NCBI RefSeq assembly: GCF_958299795.1 | Contig: NC_133211.1 | Span: forward strand, 10,531,711-10,595,710 | Direction of reading: 5' to 3' | DNA: 64,000 nt | Source of the DNA: Porites lutea | Taxonomy: Eukaryota > Cnidaria > Anthozoa > Scleractinia > Poritidae | Shown: positions 1 to 11,859 of the stretch, in pieces | Position numbering within the stretch: position 1 is the first letter of the stretch | Layout of the letters: each line of letters starts with the position of its first letter | Made by a program: the position numbers and the translations under genes | Notes under the pieces: model-generated | Databases searched by the model: none | The model's input: only the letters and a program-made list of their open reading frames with translations | Told to the model about the DNA's origin: nothing

Positions 1-654
1 GCGATAACTTTCAAAACGAATTGTCAGATCTTAAGAAGTTATTTGTATTGGTTCATGTCTGCTAACGTTTCGGTTTCAAGCATCCGGAAACCGACCATTA
101 AATATGCACGGAACGTATTTAGACACAGACCGGTGGTGGGAAAACTATTTTCATTGCTTTCTCAGCTTCGTTTGGGCTTTTTCAAAAAGGCAAGCTTTTC
201 TCGTCGTGAGTGCGAATATTATCGGCATATGTCCCTTTCTTCTACTAGTATTTTTTAAAGTTGAACAGTTAGAAACAAGAGGCAGACCTCTGTTTTATGT
301 TTTTTGACCTTCTGTTATTTCCCTGTGGCGCTTATTTTTTCCGGGTTCTTATTTGTGCGATTTCTGCGCTTTTTTCTATGATCCGTAAAAACAAGTTCCC
401 TTGCGAAATATGATTATGTTGATTATTGTGAGATTTTTATGTTGCTTGTGGGAAAGAAAAAACTCTGAAAACAAAGAGGAATATGGGTGTGAATCAGAGC
501 TTTTGCCCACACGAGGGCAAGAAGTTTAATGTAATACAAAATGACTTAGAATTTAGTGTTTGCAGTAACGGATGTTTTGATGAAATAGCAACGTGAACTA
601 GACCCCTCGGCGCCTTGCAACTAATTTAAGTTATTATTTAAAAGGGAAAGGATG
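1..654. other. Left-edge stretch without a recognised gene
   Basis: The short open frames here (43-258, 104-307) overlap one another, have no recognisable domains and no convincing splice context. I see no repeat structure of note. The recent duplication described below begins at about 655. Confidence 0.5.
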
Positions 655-899
655 TAATTATTATTCCCGTTTACCAGACCGTTGCTAACTAGTTATTTCT
701 GCCTTAACTTGTCTCCTGCTACGCAATTTGTCTCAGCGAATAAAAACTGACATCTGCTTGGGAGCTGATAGTCACAAGTAGTTTTGCCAGCTTCACATTT
801 TGAAATATTCTGAATATTCACTTAAGATGTGCTGTGAAAAAGCTAAACGCTTTCACCCTTAGATTCAATTTCACTGTTCTTATTTTGAATACAGTTGAA

Positions 900-1075
900 C
901 ATATTTCATGCCCCTCGGGGGTAATCCCTGGAGTGGCCTATACACTGCCCGAAATTAAGGGGTACCTTTTTCAGTCTTCAGGCATATGAAAGGGTAGAGT
1001 TTTCACGAGCCTATATATATGAAAGGGTATAGGTATATCTGTTAGGTATTTACATGGGTCCGTCACAACGTAAAC
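900..1075. repeat. Dispersed repeat of the 'gaaagggtata' type
   Basis: Short repeated words such as 'tatgaaagggta' and 'gcctatata' recur here. A related but diverged stretch lies at about 39170-39440, where 'tagggtatata' and 'gggctatatagg' words appear. It is probably a non-autonomous element or its fragment, and I could not fix its borders. Confidence 0.4.
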
Positions 1076-1253
1076 TCCGGCTTAGCTTACTTTTTTTAAC
1101 CTTTCTTCAGGTAGAAGTTGCTGTTCTCCTATAACATCGCCCATTGACTTCATTTTAAGGTTAGTAGAAATTAAGTGTTGCATTAATTGTTTTTAAGTAG
1201 GTACTTTTTGTCGAAGGTAATAGGACAAAGGGATCCTTTTCTGCCCTGAGTGC

Positions 1254-1422
1254 AGCCTGTGCCAGGCTCTCAGATAGTATAATGCGGACGTATTAAAACG
1301 AACAAAGCGAAAACAAGACGCGCGCGACTTGGGAAAGGGGTCTCTCCCAGCCCCCCGCGCGTTTTTCGCGTTTCTTTTTACTGAACGACTTTTCACCACT
1401 ATCTCGGAGCCTGGAACAGGCT
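1254..1422. repeat. Foldback MITE with agcctgt...aggct ends
   Basis: The left end reads agcctgtgccaggctctcag and the right end actatctcggagcctggaac followed by aggct. These are inverted copies of each other with a few mismatches. The same terminal sequence bounds the RecQ-helicase element at 40926-42160. In segmental copy B the right half of this element has been deleted. Confidence 0.6.
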
Positions 1423-1824
1423 ACCATGAGTGGTGAATACAAGGGTAAGGGGTTGAACTTCAGGGCCCAGCCTTCCCTTACGAAACTTTTGTTGTGTAAT
1501 CCACTCTAGTATTTCATGTCGTTGCTTTCTAATTTATTCCCCGGAAGAGTTGATTCTCTGAATTAATTCAAATAAGCACATCGTATTATTCTGGAAAATA
1601 TGCACTTGTTGAGTAGAGTAGTTGTAGAGATCTAGATTTTATGGGAGATGAACTTGACATTATTTTTGAGAGTGGGAAGGGGGAATGTTGAAAGAATTTA
1701 CAAAACCGCATTTAAAGCAGTCAATCGACGTTCCTAGACATTCCAGCCGGATATTACTGAAACGGGGAATGGGCCTCTAGCACAGGTAACGCTCGCTAAG
1801 CGTTCCCCGCCTTCCCCGCCCGTA

Positions 1825-2038
1825 TTAACCCTTTAAACCCTAAGATCAAAATTTGAATTCTCATTATTTGCCCCTATTCGGCATTTCCTGCAGAAGTAGA
1901 GAGGAGAAGTTGATAAAATATCAAGCAAATTCATCTTGTATGATCATCTCCATAATTCTCATGACCACTTTGTTTCACAACCATTGATATTACATGGAGA
2001 AATTTGATGCTGATCACTTTTAGGGCCGAAAGGGTTAA
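1825..2038. repeat. TTAA-flanked MITE, piggyBac-like (copy 1)
   Basis: The element is bounded by TTAA at 1825-1828 and 2035-2038. Its inverted ends begin ccctttaaaccctaa on the left and end ttagggccgaaaggg on the right. A TTAA target and CCC-type ends fit piggyBac-style non-autonomous elements. Related copies lie at 12217-12430 (the duplicated copy) and 40350-40555 (an independent insertion). Confidence 0.65.
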
Positions 2039-2612
2039 TAACATTGCCGTCAATCTCCTGTACTGTACTGACGTCATCTTACTAGATATCGCAAACGTCA
2101 CGTTGTTGTTTAAATTATGGTCAATGTTAGTGGCTTATGAAGAACTAGCTGGGGTACTGTAAGCTAATCAGAAACGGAGAAATAGTTTGGAAAATAAGAC
2201 CAAGGACAGATGATAACCTCTTGGCATTATTTTATTATGTCCTTATAACTCAAGAAAGTTTGTAACTATATTATTTTGAGCCTCTTCAATCTAAGCATCA
2301 TTTGACAATGTGTTAAAGGGCTATGAAATGGCAGGTTGCGATTTTTCTGAAACTAAGTCGACCAAAGGAGCGAAAAATAGACACTTCTATGATCACTATT
2401 AGTGCACTTTGTGATAGTTGCGCAAGTCTGTAAAGGTGTACTTGTATACTGAAACTATAATATTGTCTTTGACTACTGATATTTTTGTCGTAGAAAAGAC
2501 TACAATGATTAGAATCCTCCTCTAAGTATATTTTTTAATACTAAGCCCCTTCCGGATAATTATGCTGCATACAAAGTTTTTCACGGATGAGATCGATATC
2601 CATCAATCGCGC

Positions 2613-5600
2613 CTAACCGCATCTCTCTAGCTCCTTCCAATTGCGCTGCATGGCATCCCATTTACCAAACTCATTTAGGGTATGCCTTGTACCCCAGTGC
2701 CACCAGTGCCCCCATTGATAGAAAAGGCCGGCACTCAGCTCCAGAACGGTCAGGTTGACAGACAGACTCGTGCACCATTGACTCCCAGGAGAACGGTTTT
2801 CTTGGTAGGACAGTGTCACAGGAAGACCAACCCTTACCAATGTTCCGTCGCCGTAGACACCTCCTCGGATGATATATGCCGAAACAAATCCTTCAATACT
2901 CACTGTTGCATCGGCCGAAGGGTCAATCTAGCGAAAAAAGAAGTTAAATGGTGAGTAACAACTACAAGTTTGTTAAGGACAGGATATGAGTGTACCTCTC
3001 GGAGGATTGGACAGGCCGCGTAATGGAGTACTCACCTCTACAGCTAAATTAACAGGATTGAGAGAATACTGCTCCACTGGAAAATTCAGCTGGATAGAGA
3101 CGTCAAAACTTAGGCTGAACTCCACCCCAACCCTCAAGATGAGAACAGGAATAGAAAAAGGCTAAGAAATAGAAAGAAAAGAAAAACGACAGTTACCTTT
3201 GTAACACAGATGGTGAAATGCAAATTCAACTAAACAGTTTTTAGGTTGAGGTGATCATTTCGTGATTTGTTCCAAAATCACAGTATTTTGGTAGAGAATA
3301 AAACACAAATAGCGGTGATAAACATTGCGAACTTTCGCATGTTTATACAAACTTGACGTTTCGTTCGCCAGTCAACATACATTTTCAAGTGATCAAAAGT
3401 GACTCAGAGTGATTAGTGCGCCGATTAGCACACGATATAAGATCAATTAATTACGTCACTTGAGTACAATACTTTTAAGAGGCTTCACCAAAGACAGTGT
3501 GCAACAAGTAGTTAAGAAGCATTTGAGAAGCAGACACACTCACTATTCCAATTCTCCAGTCACGTTTTATTGGCGTTACATGTACGTCCTTCAACTCATT
3601 TCTATCGTAACTCTTGTGAAATATGGTAAGTTTTTTACTTCCAATCATAAGGCCACAGAAGACTCCCATTTCCATGTTGCCATGGCTACGATGTAACCAA
3701 ACCATTCCCTCTCCCTTTATATCGATTCCGATTACTTTCTTCTCAAACAAAGTGAATGGATACTCAAAGTTTAAGTTTGGAGTACCCGCCTCTTCCCAAG
3801 GAACGTTGTCGGCTGCTCTACGTGATCGGCTTGGAGAGGAAACATTCGAAGGCGTCTGACTGGGATTCCATGAGACCCTGTTCGGTTTTTCGTAAATAGA
3901 AAAGGTAGCTCCACTATTTGGAATGACCAGCTTCACGAAAAATTGAAAGCTCATTTTTTCGGAGTCTATGAAAGGTTTAATTTCCACAAGCGAAATATGG
4001 CTCGTTAGAGTTATTTTCATCATGGAGACGTTAAAACCGCCACGGTTGTGTATGATTGGTTCCCCGAAATTTAGTTGTTGGGTGAAGTTGGAATGACTCT
4101 CATTGATCACTCCCTTGCCTTTGTCAATGACGGCGTGATCAGAATACTTCAGGTCCACATCGATTTCTGTTGGCAAGTCCTGAAAGTCTTCACGACTGAA
4201 ATGATTCTTGATAGAAACTGAGTTCTTATCTGATGTATCTGCCTTTCGGTGCATTTTTACGGGGCCAGGGAGCAAAGGAGATTCTTCGGGGACCACTGAG
4301 CTTGATTTTTCTCCATCCACGTCCTCGTAGAGGTCGTGTTGCAGTGTCGGCAGAAGTTGCTTGAGAATGTTATACACCAATCGTAGGAACTCCTCGTTAG
4401 TGTGACGATGCCCATACACGTCAAATGACTCACTGTTTTGGCTTCCTACGCGATTTGACGCTCTGAAATGTAAATACTGTCTTAGTTATCAAAGTCAGTA
4501 CAATATTTCTGTATTTGAGGACGCCTAAGTTATCAAGTGATTCCCTGAAGGGAAATGACTAGGTGGGTGGGAAGATGGGGGATCCGAAGAGAGATAGTTA
4601 GTTAGTCCAGGGCTGGTTATGACTCAGAATTTCTGGAGACTAAAACCGTTAAGATCGTCTGATGAACCAGCCCGGTTAGCATTCCAAGTACAACGTGTTT
4701 TAGAGAGTATTTTAAACCTTCACCTTGAATCAATTTTCAGATGAACAAGGAAGGAAGCTCTTTCTTTTTTCATATCTCGTGAGTACACATTGCCATCCAA
4801 GTACGAGAGGTTGAATTTGATTGGGAGCCAGTACTCGTTTAATGTCTTGTTAAGGACTCGAATGCCAACCGTTGCAAGGATGGTAGCTGCAAAGACACAA
4901 CAAACCAACATAGTGAATAACTGAGGAATCTGGTGGAATTAAAATGAATATGCACTGTAATTTTCAGGGAGTTATAATAACTCCTCTAGTGGGGCTAATT
5001 TAACTCCTTACAGTGGAGTTATATTTCGTGGAGTTATTTTAACTCCAAAAAGGAGTTTAAAGAACTCTTTTTCAGGAGTAAAAGTGACCCCAGATATTGA
5101 GGAGTTAAAATAACCCCAAAAAAGGAGTTATCCTGTACCTAAAATTTTTACTCCACTTTCAGAGTTAAATTAACTCCAAAAAGAGTAAAAACAACCCATG
5201 TAAGGAGTACAAGTAACCCCATTTCGGAGTAATTTTAACTCCAGACTGGGAGTAAAAAGAACTCTTTTTCAGGAGTAAAAATGACCCCAAATTCGGAGTT
5301 AAATTAGGAGTTAAAATAACCCCAAAAAAGGGGTTATCCTGTACCTAAAATTTTTACTCCATTTTTGGAGTTATAATAACTCTCTAAAAATTACGGTGTG
5401 GCGTAAGAAACTCTACTATTCCCTAACCTAGCTATTCTAGACTCTTAAAAGCTAGCTAGGGGAACGAAGAAATCCGCCTTTGTTTAAGTATTCGACTTGC
5501 CCCCGCGACAGACATTCAAACGGCAGGATCATTTCACTTAGGAAGTGGGAGTTCACCTACCAAAAATTAAATTTGGATTGTTAGCGTCAAAAAAAATACC

Positions 5601-5955
5601 CTGAATCGAGGAGATTTTTAGATGAACCGCGCTAAAACTCTAAAAAGCAAGACAAAAAAACCAGCCTGCTAAAAACAGAGAAAAACAACTTGCCTTTTTG
5701 TACATCATTCCCTTGTATTTCTATCTGTTGCTCAACTTTGTACGTCAGAGTTTCGCCTTCTTGGAGATTGACTTCTACCAAATGAGTTGGAGTCGTCTTT
5801 CTCATTGCGAAATACACACTCACAGCACCCAGCAACAAAACCACCACCAAGCTACCGATAATTACGATCTTAGTCTTTCGAGATGACTTTTCCCCCACAA
5901 AATCACAGCTACCACCGTACTTAACTTTTGGTTCTGTATCCTTGTTCGTCTCCAT
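2613..5955 (-). CDS. Predicted type II membrane protein with furin site, copy A (5 exons)
   Basis: I do not recognise this family. Exons on the minus strand are 5955-5694, 4886-4724, 4462-3544, 3161-3036 and 2927-2613. Phases agree at every junction and the sum is 1785 nt, or 594 residues plus stop. Residues 1-29 are polar and cytosolic-looking, and residues ~30-50 form a single hydrophobic span ending before MRK. No signal peptide is seen, so type II topology is inferred. RSRR at ~354-357 is a consensus furin site, followed by a ~237-residue region rich in alternating hydrophobic residues (likely beta strands) and a Trp-rich segment (QWGHWWHWG). Cleavage would release that region outside the cell. 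NFT and NVS sequons are present. The first intron uses a GC donor (AG|GCAAGT). Copies B and C are broken relatives. The exon chain is well supported; the function is unknown. Confidence 0.78.
4953..5398. repeat. Foldback element built of ggagttaa palindromes
   Basis: The left end reads cactgtaattttcagggag and the right end ctctctaaaaattacggtg, inverted copies of about 32 bp, flanked by TG on both sides. The interior is a run of degenerate ggagttaaaataactcc-type palindromes. It sits in intron 1 of copy A. The CAC...GTG ends and 2-bp flanks loosely suggest a CACTA/EnSpm-like non-autonomous element, which is inference only. Confidence 0.65.
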
Positions 5956-6007
5956 GTTGGCAGAGCTGATAATAGAGAAAATAGTGAGATATAAGGTTTT
6001 ATAACTA

Positions 6008-7899
6008 CAGGGTGTTTCAAAAGTTCATTCCGATTGTAAATTGTATTTTGCGCAAAGCATTTAATGCTTCTTTAGGCAAATGTAAACTGATTCAGGTAAG
6101 AAATTTATCTAAATAACCGTTCAAAGAAATTTCAAACTAAAATTTGAAGAAATTATAATTTTTTTCAATTTTTGCCCCAACTGTACAAATACGCGAGGTT
6201 TTTCCCGCCATACTTTTCCTGCCCATCTTGTAGGTTTTCTATTTTGATATTTTTCTCGTTTTCTTTTATTTTATCTACTCCTTCATGAAAATGAGAGCCT
6301 ACACTGTTTGTACTAGAGCTCAAGCATCTATTTTGTGGTCTTCTGGCCATTCAGTAAAAAAAAAATTGCCAAATTGTTGAAGAAGTCTGAACGATGCCTG
6401 AACAAGTGGTCAAAAGTAAAGACCTTAGAAGACAAACCAAGGAGTGGATGGCCGTTTTTTTCACAAACTGTATGAGAAATATGATCGAAAAATCTGTAAG
6501 TATGTGCGTAATAATTCCACAAAACAGAAAGGTAAAAAAATTTCAACTTCACACTATGGATCAAAGTTTCGGGCGCAACAGTATGGGGATAAGTTACCAA
6601 AAAAAGTTGGAAAGCCTTCAAAAGAAAAAGGCGTTGCACACTTCATGGAGGCATGGTGTCAGAAGGATTTGTCAACTTTATACCAAAGGAGGACCAGCTG
6701 GCAAACTGACGTGATGTGAACCCCCTAGAGACCATCTGGATTATCGTAGACGAGACAACATACAAAGATCCAGCCCCAAAACCATTACGACACAAGGTAG
6801 TGTCAGTGGGCCATATCTTTTTAACGTGTTTATTAATGACTTGGAGATCAATCTAGAAGGTCGCCCAGCCTTGTTTAAATATGCTGATGATTCTACAATT
6901 ATCGTCCCTTTTTGGGGAAACGGCCAGTGTCGCACCGACTTGGTGGATCAGTTTCTTAGCTGGTCCAGCCGCAATCGCATGACATGCAATCCAACAAAAT
7001 GCAAGGAGATTATTTTCCGTAAGAAAGGTTTCAGTCAGGACATCGCGCTAGTTAGTAACATACCGCAGTGCGCAGAGTTATCCATATTAGGTGTTACTTT
7101 CCAACAAAATTGTAAATACAGTAGTCATGTGCGTGCGAAGGTAATTAAGGCGAACAAGTCATTATTCGTATTAGGATCTTTACGTAAGGAAGGAATGTCC
7201 CAGGAGGAAGTAGATCACCTTTTTAACGCAATAGTTTTACCAAATTTTTCTTACGCTTTGCCTGTTTATGGTGCCTCAGATTCCGACCTTTCTGTAATAC
7301 AGAATTTTTTAGACCGGTGTATGAAAAGAAAGTTTATGTCCAAGAATGTAAATATCAGGGATTTGCTAGAGAAGGCGGACAAGACACTCTACAAAAAAAG
7401 ATCGAATGACCCCGAATGCCCGTTCTTCCAGTTTTTACCTAAGGAAAAGAACATGAGGTACAATCTTAGAAATACGTCAGTCTCGGTCCCTAGAATCTAC
7501 ACTGACAGGTTTAAGAACGTTTTTAGTAACAGAATAATTTTTAGATATGATATGTAAATAGTTTTTTGAGTTTATATTGTAACTTAGGATATGTGATTTT
7601 ATCTTAAGAAATAAAGATTATTATTATTATTATTATTATTATTGGACGAGCTAACACAGGGACTACGCTTCTCCTGGAAGAATGTGACTTTGGACACGCT
7701 TTGGGAGATCGTACATTCTATACCTTACTGCTTAGTGAATGTCAGAAAACATACAAGAAGACATTATGGTTACTAATATTTCAGTTATTCAATGTTAAAT
7801 GAATAATGAATAACATACTAAGTTTTACGAAAGGTTTTTTTTAACAATTAGTGAAATTTATGGGAATAAAAAATCAGAACGAACTTTTGAAACACCCTG
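6008..7899 (+). mobile_element. Tc1/mariner-type (IS630 superfamily) DNA transposon, broken, with nested LINE
   Basis: Perfect 19-bp terminal inverted repeats begin cagggtgtttcaaaagttc and extend imperfectly to about 28 bp. Both ends are flanked by TA, the hallmark target duplication of this superfamily. Transposase remnants are visible on the plus strand: a helix-turn-helix piece containing LEDKPRSG near 6410-6450, and a C-terminal piece containing [18 protein letters not shown], then FSWKNVTLDTLWEIVHSIP after the LINE (7645-7770). The middle catalytic part is largely missing and the frames are broken, so it cannot supply its own transposase. It lies upstream of copy A exon 1 (5955). Confidence 0.88.
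6790..7643 (+). mobile_element. CR1/L2-like LINE, 5'-truncated, inside the mariner element
   Basis: The reading frame begins at the reverse-transcriptase motif QGSVSGP, then FINDLEI and the catalytic YADDS (about 6880), and runs without a stop to 7557 as about 255 residues. The C-terminal part has the LGVTF and YALPVYG segments typical of CR1/L2/Rex-type LINEs. After an AATAAA the element ends in (ATT)n at about 7618-7643, as many CR1/L2 elements do. The endonuclease and the N-terminal half of the polymerase are absent, which is usual 5' truncation. It splits the mariner transposase C-terminal region and is therefore the younger insertion. Confidence 0.85.
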
Positions 7900-7901
7900 T
7901 A

Positions 7902-9031
7902 CTAGAGTCATTCCTGTCTTCGGGTTTCGTGACGTAACTCAGATGCGAGCTTCAACTCTTAGAGATCATGATTCTATCACTAAAAAAATTCTAACTATAA
8001 TTTTCATTATTATTCATTCAAAATATTTCTGCGTTTCTGATTGGCTCAAATCCCCCGGCTAATTCTTTATAACCAACTGACGCTTACGATATTTAGAAGA
8101 TGCGAGCAATATACCATCGATTCGATGGTATATTAGTTTGGAAACGTCGGAGGCTGATCCAAGGTATATGTGATTGAAAACGAGGCTGCTTGGGCAAAAG
8201 TGGACTAAAAAAGGCGCGCTTACGTCTATTGGAAGGCGAAATAGCTGAATTTCTGAGTTTAACTGAATTCAAGAAACGCAAAAATACGTTAAACAAATTG
8301 CTGGATGGATGTTATCGCCTTTTTGAGGAGTATCTGCAAGGTAAAATATCTGTCTATATCCTGAAACCGTTCGAGAAATAGGCCAAAGTTTTAAGAGAAA
8401 GTCTACGAGGAGGTAAGCATGTTAAGAAATTTTTTGAGTGAATAATATAACAATTATCGAATTCGGCTCTCGTAAGATTTTCGGCGTTCGAGGTCGAGGC
8501 TAGGTACGTACACAGTTTCATGGCTTCACTTTCAACTAACCTGTCTACGCTCTGTAGATACAAATCTCACACTTATCTGCCTACCCCTCCCTCAGATCGT
8601 TTGTTTGCATTATCCCTGATTGTGGGAGACAAGTGACCAGACCCACCCAGGGTCTCTCGACGGGTAGGAGAGATAACCTGGGAATGAGGTTGGGCCTCTC
8701 TCTCTCCCTCGCTCCGTAGGGACGGGTAGGAGAGAACCCTGGGAACGAGCGGGTTGAACTTTGGTATGGTTACTGACTCGATCACTAATGTTGGAAGTAA
8801 AATGACCTCGATTAACTATTTTATTTCTTACAGCAAAATTACTTTAAATAGATATATTAAAGGAAGTGAAGCCAGGCCTCTGGTCCCTCTGCCGTACAGC
8901 CTACAGACGTCAAGATGAAGTTTCTCACCCAGATGATCTATTCATCCGATCAGTTACAATTACATATGCCATTTTCGATTTTTTATACTACTACATGAGA
9001 AATTTCTGCAATTTGATTGGCTTAGAGCAGT

Positions 9032-9062
<31 letters not shown>

Positions 9063-9115
9063 TTGAAAATTACAAACGTTTTGCGGGCGGTAGTATAAAC
9101 AATTAATGGCATGAT

Positions 9116-9147
<32 letters not shown>

Positions 9148-9170
9148 CCGTGATATTTGAAATTTGTCTG

Positions 9171-9201
<31 letters not shown>

Positions 9202-10021
9202 TCGTATAACAATTTCGAAATATCACTACAAATCATGCTATTACCTATACAAAGTCACTTATATGTATCAGACGATCGGTGTTATTCAGTCGAACCTTGT
9301 TTGATTAACCACAGAACGCATCTACGGACGAGGAAGCAATCCTTGTGCTTGATGAAGCAATAGGAATCGGAATCGTTTGGCAAAAGAACGTAAAATTTCG
9401 TTATTTACATGAGTTGTTCGCAATACAAGAAATTTACTCGGGCGGAGCAAACTGATGCAATCGTGCACTGAATACATGTAGGTGCAATCAGGGAATAATC
9501 GACAAGACAGTAAATAACGCACCTGCTCCCTGATTTGTAAGTAAAATTAATATGTAAATACCTTACTGACCGTCTTTTCTCTAGCTCATCTATTATTCCC
9601 TTTTGATAATTTGGATCATATTGGTTTCGAGAAACGAGAGATACAATTTAATACTTTCGTAAATTTTAGTTCTGACGCAAAATACAGGATATCGCACTCG
9701 AAACAAAGACATGTACTACTTAAAAGATTTTTGGTTTTTAACCATACGGTGGATTTGATAGAAAACAAAACAGCAATAACGGCATGGATAAGCCTTTAAG
9801 CCGAGACCCCAAACTTCGATCGAGCACATAGAATCGACCTAACCAACACGAAAAATAAAAGAAGAATATTGAAGAGATTCATGATTTTCTTCTTCTTAAA
9901 TAAATCACATTTTCTGCACTATATTTGCAATGTTATTGCGTATTAGCATGCATTATTTCAGAATTCACAGTATTTGCGTTCTTCATAGCGCTAGTCCCCT
10001 AAAAGGAACAAAAACTTCATC
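7902..10021. other. Gene-poor stretch with dispersed repeats
   Basis: No gene is supported here. A GC-rich piece at about 8620-8760 has repeated 'cgggtaggagag' and 'accctggga' words. AT-rich pieces at 8030-8060 and 8990-9240 contain 'ttctgattggctcaaa'-like words and several 'gtgaaattt'/'aaatttcac' inverted words, suggesting decayed foldback elements. Short open frames in the stretch overlap on both strands and have no protein-like features. Confidence 0.45.
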
Positions 10022-10468
10022 ATGCAGAGTCAGTCTAATAGCATCTACCTTAAAATGATTTTGCTATCCTGTTTTTCGTTGTTAGTGATTTGCTTCTTAC
10101 CTTACTTAATCAGTAAGTTTCAGATCTATGAAACGCATCCAGTTGTCAATAAGGATGCTCATCCGACTTTTTCCCGCGATCAGCATGATACCGTATTTGC
10201 TAAGCGACGGATGACGTACGAATTTCCTACTGTGGGAAAACAGGTGGGGAAAACTATTCCTCGGGCCAACCAAAAAAGGAGCGTAATTCGATATGACTTT
10301 AAACTTGTTAACTACTGCAAATTTAATGCCGTTGAAAAAAATATGATAGAGAACAGAATCTCGTCTAATGAAGTAAATTGTGACATGATATCTACTTCGC
10401 AAAACCAAATATTTGATGAAAACAACATTACTCATTATAAAACGTCAAACCAAAGCAAAATCAAATGA
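10022..10468 (+). CDS. Hypothetical membrane-anchored or secreted protein
   Basis: This single open frame of 148 residues starts at ATG. After about 11 residues there is a hydrophobic stretch (MILLSCFSLLVICFLPYLI), either an uncleaved signal anchor or a signal peptide. The rest is basic, rich in Asn, Lys and Ile, with several N-x-S/T sequons. I recognise no domain. Short type II anchors of this kind occur on Golgi glycosyl- or sulfotransferases, but no catalytic region follows here, so it could be the 5' remnant of such a gene or a chance frame. Neighbours are the mariner element to the left and segmental copy B to the right. Confidence 0.3.
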   Translation: MQSQSNSIYLKMILLSCFSLLVICFLPYLISKFQIYETHPVVNKDAHPTFSRDQHDTVFAKRRMTYEFPTVGKQVGKTIPRANQKRSVIRYDFKLVNYCKFNAVEKNMIENRISSNEVNCDMISTSQNQIFDENNITHYKTSNQSKIK

Positions 10469-11859
10469 ATTTTTGCTTGATAATTGTGAAACCCTAAACC
10501 ACATTAATGTTTTCCCCTTCCATTTCATCTTTAGCGAGATTTAGCTTGTTTTTACAGTGTAATGGAGGAAAAATTAGCCTGGGATATGATGATTCGTAAA
10601 TGGCGAAGCCGCGAAAAGAATGTCACGTGAAGCGGGGATTTGAACGAAAGTCCTCTCACGCTCGCGCTATATACAATTTTCATCCTACTCAGATTTAGCT
10701 TATTGCTACTGACATTTTTGCCACTTTTCGTTTTTTCTCAACGTGTTCTCTATCACGAAGCGGCAGAAAATAGCTGTACGGACTGTTGTTCCTGTTGTTA
10801 CATGGAGAGTAAGAAATTGAGCCCGCTTTCATGGTTCTAGGCATGCGGTTACCTGCTTTTTTTGTGCAACTACATGTAGACAATAACTCGATCGAGGAAG
10901 CAAACTAATCAGTAACCCGAAATATGGCTTGTGCAACTGAAAATGTGACAAATTCTACAATGGAATCAACTGTTTTTTTATTTCAGTATTTAACACAACT
11001 TGTCCCATGTTTTTAAACATGGGATTATTGTTCCCGTTTACCAAACCGTTTACCAAACCGTTGCTAACTAGTTATTTCTGCTGTAACTTGTCTCCTACGC
11101 AATTTGTCTCAGCGACTACAAATGGCAAATGGTTGAGAGCTGATAGTCACATGGTAGTTTTCCCAGCTTCACATTTTGAAATATTCTGAATATTTACTAA
11201 TGTGCTGTGAAGAAGCTAAACGCTTTCACCCTTAGCTTCAATTTCAGTGTTCTTTTTATGAATTCAGTTGAACATATTTCATGCCCCTCGCGGGTAATCC
11301 CTGGAGTGGCCTATACACTGCCCGAAATTAAGGGGTACCTTTTTCAGTCTTCAGGCATATGAAAGGGTAGAGCTTTTACGAGCCTATATATATGAAAGGC
11401 TATAGGTATATCTGTTAGGTATTTACATGGGTCCGGCACAACGTAAACTCCGGCTTAACTTACTTTTTTTAACCTTTCTTCCGGCAGAAGTTGCTGTTCT
11501 CCTATAACATCGCCCATTGACTTCATTTTAAAGTTAGTAGAAATTAAGTGTTGCATTAATTGTTTTTAAGTTGGTACTTTTTGTGGAAGGTAATGGGACA
11601 AGGGGATCCTTTTCTGCCATGAGTGTAGTCTGTGCCAGGCTCTCAGATAGTATAATGCGGACGTATTAAAACGAGCAAAGCGAAAATAAGACGCGCGCGA
11701 CTTGTGAAAGGTTGGACTTCAGGGCCCAGCCTGCCCTTACGAAACTTTGTTGTGTAATCCACTCTAGTATTTCGTGTCGTTGCTTTCTAATTTATTCTCC
11801 GGAAGAGTTGATTCTCTGAATTAATTCAAATAAGCACATCGTATTATTCTGGAAAATAT

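Larger units (their letters stand above)
655..3748. repeat. Segmental duplication, copy A
   Basis: This stretch is nearly identical to 11023-14140, in direct orientation and offset by about 10,380-10,392 bp. It carries the last two exons and part of exon 3 of the minus-strand gene at 2613-5955, plus about 1.9 kb of 3' flank with several MITEs. Similarity stops abruptly inside exon 3, after 3748 here and after 14140 in the other copy. The copies differ by scattered substitutions, a 12-bp tandem repeat near the left end of B, a 125-bp insertion in B and a deletion of about 112 bp in B, so the event is recent. Confidence 0.92.

Noticed and set aside
3460-3859. Plus-strand frames opposite exon 3 of copy A
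   Set aside because: Shadows of the minus-strand exon, which has consistent phases and splice sites.
10590-10670. Possible tRNA-derived SINE on the minus strand (gttcaaatccccgc)
   Set aside because: A single B-box-like word without a matching A box at the right distance or a 3' tail; too weak to call.
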